Positions 5,075 through 8,004 of a stretch of DNA of 8,004 nt are shown here, piece after piece. Location: the NCBI GenBank assembly GCA_030039815.1, contig JASHUW010000625.1, forward strand, positions 1 through 8,004. Reading direction: 5' to 3'. Origin of the DNA: Alphaproteobacteria bacterium (lineage in GTDB: Bacteria > Pseudomonadota > Alphaproteobacteria > ATCC43930 > CGMCC-115725). Within the stretch, counting starts at the first letter, position 1. Each line of letters begins with the position of its first letter. The position numbers and the translations under genes were made by a program. The notes under the pieces are model-generated. The model had not been told where the DNA came from and did no database searches. It worked only from the letters and a program-made list of their open reading frames with translations.

Positions 5075-7018
5075 ATGGCTGCATTCGCCGGTGTCGTCAG
5101 CTTTGACGGCGCCCCCCTTGGTGCGGATCTCGAAGACCGGTTGATTCGCGCGCTTTCGGCGCAGCGGAAAGGACGCACGCAGACCCGCCGCTCACCTGGC
5201 GCGATGTTTGTCCATCGCTCCGATGCGGGTGGCGACCCCGGCCCCGCCACGCCGATTGCACGGTCGCCAGACACCCTGTCCATCTGCCTTTGTCGCCTCG
5301 ACAATCGCGCCGAGCTTGGCGCCGCGCTGCAGATCCCGAATCCCGAGCTGGCTCGCCTCCCCGATGCGCAGCTGTTGATGCGCTTGATCGAGAAATGGGG
5401 CGACGAGGGCGTGGCGCGCTGCGTCGGCGATTTTGTCTTCGCGTCATGGGACGCGCCGCGCCGCGCCTTGACCCTCGGGCGGGACTGCCTGGGATACAAC
5501 CACACGCTGTTTTTCTGGCGCGATAGCAGTATCTTAGCATTTGCCACGACACTGGTCGCGCTGCTGTCCTTGCCGTTCGTGCCGCGCGAGATCGACGAGA
5601 TTGCGCTCGCCAACTACATGGCGGTCAATGTGCGGGAGACACGCCGCACATTTTATCGTGGCGTCGAACGCGTGCCGAGCCGGACGATGGTGACCCTGGA
5701 TGGAGCCGGCGCACGCCACCGGCATTACTGGTCGCCCGATCTGGACGCCCCGCCGCCCTACCGGCGCGATGAAGATTATGTCGAACGGGCGCGCGAACTG
5801 TTCGACCAAGCCGTCGTCGCTGTCACCGACGGTCAGCAGGAATTCGCGGTGACGGTGAGCGGCGGGCTCGATTCCAGTGCAGTCGCCGCCACCGCGGCGC
5901 GGCTCGGGCGGAGCGAGCGCATCGCCTGCTACACCCTGGTGCCGCCGCCGGGCTGCGTGAGCGACCCCCGTCCGCGCGCCTACCAGGACGAGACCGACAA
6001 AGTGCAAGCCCTCGCGCGCCTTTATCCGCAGCTCGATGTTCGCCTGTTGATGCCGCAGGCGCCGCACCCGCTCGAGGAGGACGCCACCCGCCACTTCGCC
6101 GAGATGGGCTTTGCGATCCAGGCCGGCCCAAACCTCGGCTGGTTCGCCTATCTGTTCGACGCCGTGGCAAACGCTGGACACAAGGTGCTGGTTACCGGCA
6201 TGCACGGCAATGTCGGGCTGACCTGGCCCGGCGAGGACTTTCTGTGGGCTTTGCTGCGCGGCGGCGAATGGCGCCGGTTCGGGCGTGAACTGAGGACGGT
6301 CGCCGCTCAATACAATCAGGGGCTATCCCACACGTTTCTGTCGCGCATCGTGCTTGCCAACATGCCAGCCACGGTGCACCGGGCCGTGCACCGGTTGCGC
6401 GGCCGCGACCCGTACAGCGTTGCGCAGTTCAGCCCGCTGAACCCGGCGGCTATCGCGGAATACGACCTGCCCCGTCATTGGCGTGAGGTCGGCTTCGATC
6501 CGTGGTTTTACCGAAGCCGCAGAACGGCGCGGCGCCATCGCGCAGCGCAAAACTTCGACTACAACCAAGTGGGGCGAGACTTCGTGTGCCTACTGGAGGA
6601 GAAATACGGCTTTCAGCAGCGCGACCCGCATGCCGACCGTCGGCTGCTCGAATTCGCGCTGTCCGTTCCCGAGACCGTGTACCGGCGCGATGGGGTATCC
6701 CGCTGGTTCGCCCGCCAGGTGTTCGCCGACCGCCTGCCGCGCGAGATTCTCGACGAGCGGCGGCGCGGCGCGCAGGGCGGCGCGTGGTTTCGTCGTCTGG
6801 ATGTTCGGCGGCAGGACATCGCCGCCGAGGTGGAACGCTTCGAAGCCTCGCCGTTGGCGCGCCGCCTGCTCGATGTGCCGCGGCTCAAACGGCTGGTCGA
6901 CGACTGGCCGAAGAATGATGACGAGGCGCTGCGGCGCTATGTCGACTACAAGACCGTGTTCTATCGCGGCGTCCATTTCGGCCGCTTTATCCGCTGGATA
7001 GAAGGCGGCAACGCCTGA
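5075..7018 (+). CDS. asparagine-synthetase-like lasso cyclase (ring-forming amide ligase)
   Basis: A 647-residue protein with the two domains of class B asparagine synthetases. The N-terminal Ntn-hydrolase domain (about 1-200) begins MAAFAG where active enzymes have MCGIAG, so the catalytic Cys2 is absent and glutamine hydrolysis is not expected, as in lasso cyclases and beta-lactam synthetases. The synthetase domain has the PPi loop VSGGLDSSAV (261-270) for ATP. At 374-384 it reads TGMHGNVGLTW instead of the SGxGGDE of true asparagine synthetases. R516, D517, P518, D521 and R522 form the family R-D-P-x-x-D-x-R segment. The predicted reaction is adenylation of a side-chain carboxylate of the precursor, then attack by the N-terminal amine to close an isopeptide ring. 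The start is forced: TAA lies immediately upstream in frame. It ends ten bases from the convergent RRE gene with no terminator between them. A different amide ligase role is possible. Confidence 0.82.
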   Translation: MAAFAGVVSFDGAPLGADLEDRLIRALSAQRKGRTQTRRSPGAMFVHRSDAGGDPGPATPIARSPDTLSICLCRLDNRAELGAALQIPNPELARLPDAQLLMRLIEKWGDEGVARCVGDFVFASWDAPRRALTLGRDCLGYNHTLFFWRDSSILAFATTLVALLSLPFVPREIDEIALANYMAVNVRETRRTFYRGVERVPSRTMVTLDGAGARHRHYWSPDLDAPPPYRRDEDYVERARELFDQAVVAVTDGQQEFAVTVSGGLDSSAVAATAARLGRSERIACYTLVPPPGCVSDPRPRAYQDETDKVQALARLYPQLDVRLLMPQAPHPLEEDATRHFAEMGFAIQAGPNLGWFAYLFDAVANAGHKVLVTGMHGNVGLTWPGEDFLWALLRGGEWRRFGRELRTVAAQYNQGLSHTFLSRIVLANMPATVHRAVHRLRGRDPYSVAQFSPLNPAAIAEYDLPRHWREVGFDPWFYRSRRTARRHRAAQNFDYNQVGRDFVCLLEEKYGFQQRDPHADRRLLEFALSVPETVYRRDGVSRWFARQVFADRLPREILDERRRGAQGGAWFRRLDVRRQDIAAEVERFEASPLARRLLDVPRLKRLVDDWPKNDDEALRRYVDYKTVFYRGVHFGRFIRWIEGGNA

Positions 7019-7028
7019 CCCTTGGGGC

Positions 7029-7304
7029 TTACGTCGCCGGCGCTGGATCCAAGACAACCGCGCCCTGCGCGGCCAGCTCGGCGAGGAATTCCTCGACCTC
7101 GGCGCGGCAGGTCTCCGGCGCCACGTCGAATTCGCTCTCTAGCTGCGCGCAAATCTCGGCAAGATCGCGGGGCTCCTCGATCAGCTCCCAGATGCGCCTG
7201 CCAACGGCGGTGAGGCCGAGATAATCGCCCCGCTCAGGGCTCATCATCACCAGCTCCTCGCCGACCGTGGCGCTGAGCCAATCGCCGTCGCGGCGCACCA
7301 TCAT
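7029..7304 (-). CDS. PqqD-like RiPP recognition element protein
   Basis: A 91-residue PqqD-family protein (PF05402-like) that binds the leader of a RiPP precursor and presents it to the processing enzymes; stand-alone versions are the B1 protein of lasso systems. The wing of the winged helix-turn-helix is VGEELVMMSPERGDYLGLTAVGRRIWELI (14-42, a discontinuous match to the family), with the conserved Y28-L-G-L and G35-x-x-I-W. The second half, DLAEICAQLESEF (47-59) and VEEFLAELAAQGAV (70-83), is the typical helical end. The start at 7304 (ATGATG) follows AGGGAGAA; the second ATG at 7301 is also possible. It lies 13 bases after the sulfotransferase stop, so the two form an operon, and it is convergent with the cyclase. 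The lasso leader protease (B2) is not in view. Confidence 0.88.
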   Translation of the reverse strand: MMVRRDGDWLSATVGEELVMMSPERGDYLGLTAVGRRIWELIEEPRDLAEICAQLESEFDVAPETCRAEVEEFLAELAAQGAVVLDPAPAT

Positions 7305-7317
7305 CCGGCTTCTCCCT

Positions 7318-8004
7318 TCACATGCCCACGGGTTCGCCCACTGCCGCGAGTGCGTAGCCGAGGCGGCGCATCATCGGCCCCTGAGCTGCCTCAATGCGCG
7401 CCACCTGTTCGGCCGTCAACTCGTCTCGCCAGGCGCCCGCGTCGCCGCGGCGAAAGAACACCCGATGTTGCAGGGGCAAGGGTATTTCGCGAAAGCCTTC
7501 TTCATGTTCCTGCCGCTGCAATTCCGCGAACCGAGAGAAGCGCACGGCGCGGTCGACGGCCTCGTCGGTCGCGTCGAGCCCGGCGAACGCCGCCACGCGC
7601 CGCAACACGACCGGCGTATCGCTCAGCATGTCCTCGTAGCGCACAAGGTGCACCGGAATATCGCTTTGCCTCAGCCAACTCGCGGCATGCAGGTGCCAGG
7701 CGAGCAGGCGCTGGTGCAAGTGCGTCGTGCGGCGATTGTTGGGGAACACGGCCTGCGGCGTGGCCATGAACGCGATCGCCTCGTCGATCGACATGTCATG
7801 GTGGTGGGCGAGCGAAGGGGCGACGTCGCGCGGGTCGCGGACGATGAGGACCGCGCCATCCGCGCCGCCGGCGCCGGCGAGGAGCGGCTCTCCCCTGGAG
7901 GTCAGCGTGTAGGCGTCGTGCACCTTGGTAAAGCGAACCGCCGGATTGTCGCTGGCGCCATGACCGGCGCCGGCGTCGCAGGCCAGTTCCTCATGAAGGC
8001 GCGG
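7318..8004 (-). CDS. PAPS-dependent sulfotransferase, C-terminal part (runs off right edge)
   Basis: The last 228 residues of a sulfotransferase (Sulfotransfer_1 type), which moves a sulfate group from PAPS to a hydroxyl or amine. The frame is open to the window edge, so the N-terminal PAPS loop is missing. Counting visible residues: FTKVHDAY (25-32) resembles the segment with the catalytic His; VLIVRDPRDVAPSLAHH (52-68) is the 3'-phosphate-binding motif; FFRRGDAGAW (183-192) is the C-terminal PAPS-binding R-x-G-x-x-G-x-W; LGY at 215-217 is the usual end. A GTG at 7923 is an internal codon, not the start, because the TKVH motif lies upstream of it. It is co-transcribed with the RRE gene, which suggests a tailoring role on the RiPP. 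The precursor has no Tyr, so Ser, Thr or a hydroxylated side chain would be the acceptor (inference). Confidence 0.88.
   Translation of the reverse strand, partial: PRLHEELACDAGAGHGASDNPAVRFTKVHDAYTLTSRGEPLLAGAGGADGAVLIVRDPRDVAPSLAHHHDMSIDEAIAFMATPQAVFPNNRRTTHLHQRLLAWHLHAASWLRQSDIPVHLVRYEDMLSDTPVVLRRVAAFAGLDATDEAVDRAVRFSRFAELQRQEHEEGFREIPLPLQHRVFFRRGDAGAWRDELTAEQVARIEAAQGPMMRRLGYALAAVGEPVGM

Noticed and set aside
5534..6310. 258-codon minus-strand open frame inside the cyclase gene
   Set aside because: It lies wholly within the synthetase coding region, carries no recognisable motif, and has no ribosome binding site of note.
1..8004. tRNA genes, rRNA, CRISPR arrays, insertion sequences, strong rho-independent terminators
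   Set aside because: I looked on both strands and saw no cloverleaf, repeat-spacer pattern, transposase or GC-hairpin followed by a T-run.

Overview
The window is high-GC DNA with strong G/C preference at third codon positions, short spacers and ATGA-type overlaps. This fits a chromosomal accessory region of an alphaproteobacterium-like member of Pseudomonadota; the assignment rests on composition and gene families only. There are no tRNA or rRNA genes, insertion sequences, integrases or CRISPR repeats.

Left block (1-3366). A minus-strand open frame that looks like a Nif11-type peptide runs off the left edge. It is divergent from an AspH-type aspartyl/asparaginyl beta-hydroxylase (253-855), which is translationally coupled through an ATGA overlap to a 100-residue DUF6916-like protein (852-1154). 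That gene overlaps tail-to-tail with a GNAT acetyltransferase (1147-1677). The acetyltransferase is the last gene of a minus-strand operon whose first three genes are tandem paralogues with a phage tail-collar fold (the 'microcystin-dependent protein' type): 2821-3366, 2243-2782 and 1683-2231.

Middle (3367-4841). A single minus-strand gene encodes TPR repeats fused to a C-terminal 2OG-Fe(II) oxygenase domain (3497-4660). A 181-bp divergent intergenic region follows and carries a good sigma70-like promoter facing right.

Right block (4842-8004). A 57-residue peptide shows the leader pattern of lasso-type RiPP precursors (W-x-x-P-hydrophobic, then Thr before a short core with one suitable Asp). 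It precedes a 647-residue asparagine-synthetase-like enzyme that lacks the N-terminal catalytic Cys but keeps the ATP-binding SGGLDSS loop, as lasso cyclases do. Converging from the right edge are a PqqD-like RiPP recognition element and a PAPS-dependent sulfotransferase truncated by the window edge.

Taken together, the right block looks like part of a lasso-peptide-like biosynthetic locus: precursor, leader-binding protein, ring-forming enzyme and a tailoring sulfotransferase. The leader protease and exporter are not in view and may lie beyond position 8004. The left block is a group of collar-fold proteins beside hydroxylases and an acetyltransferase. Whether the two blocks form one system is the main open question; the shared theme is enzymatic modification of proteins or peptides by two different Fe/2OG hydroxylases, an acetyltransferase and a sulfotransferase.
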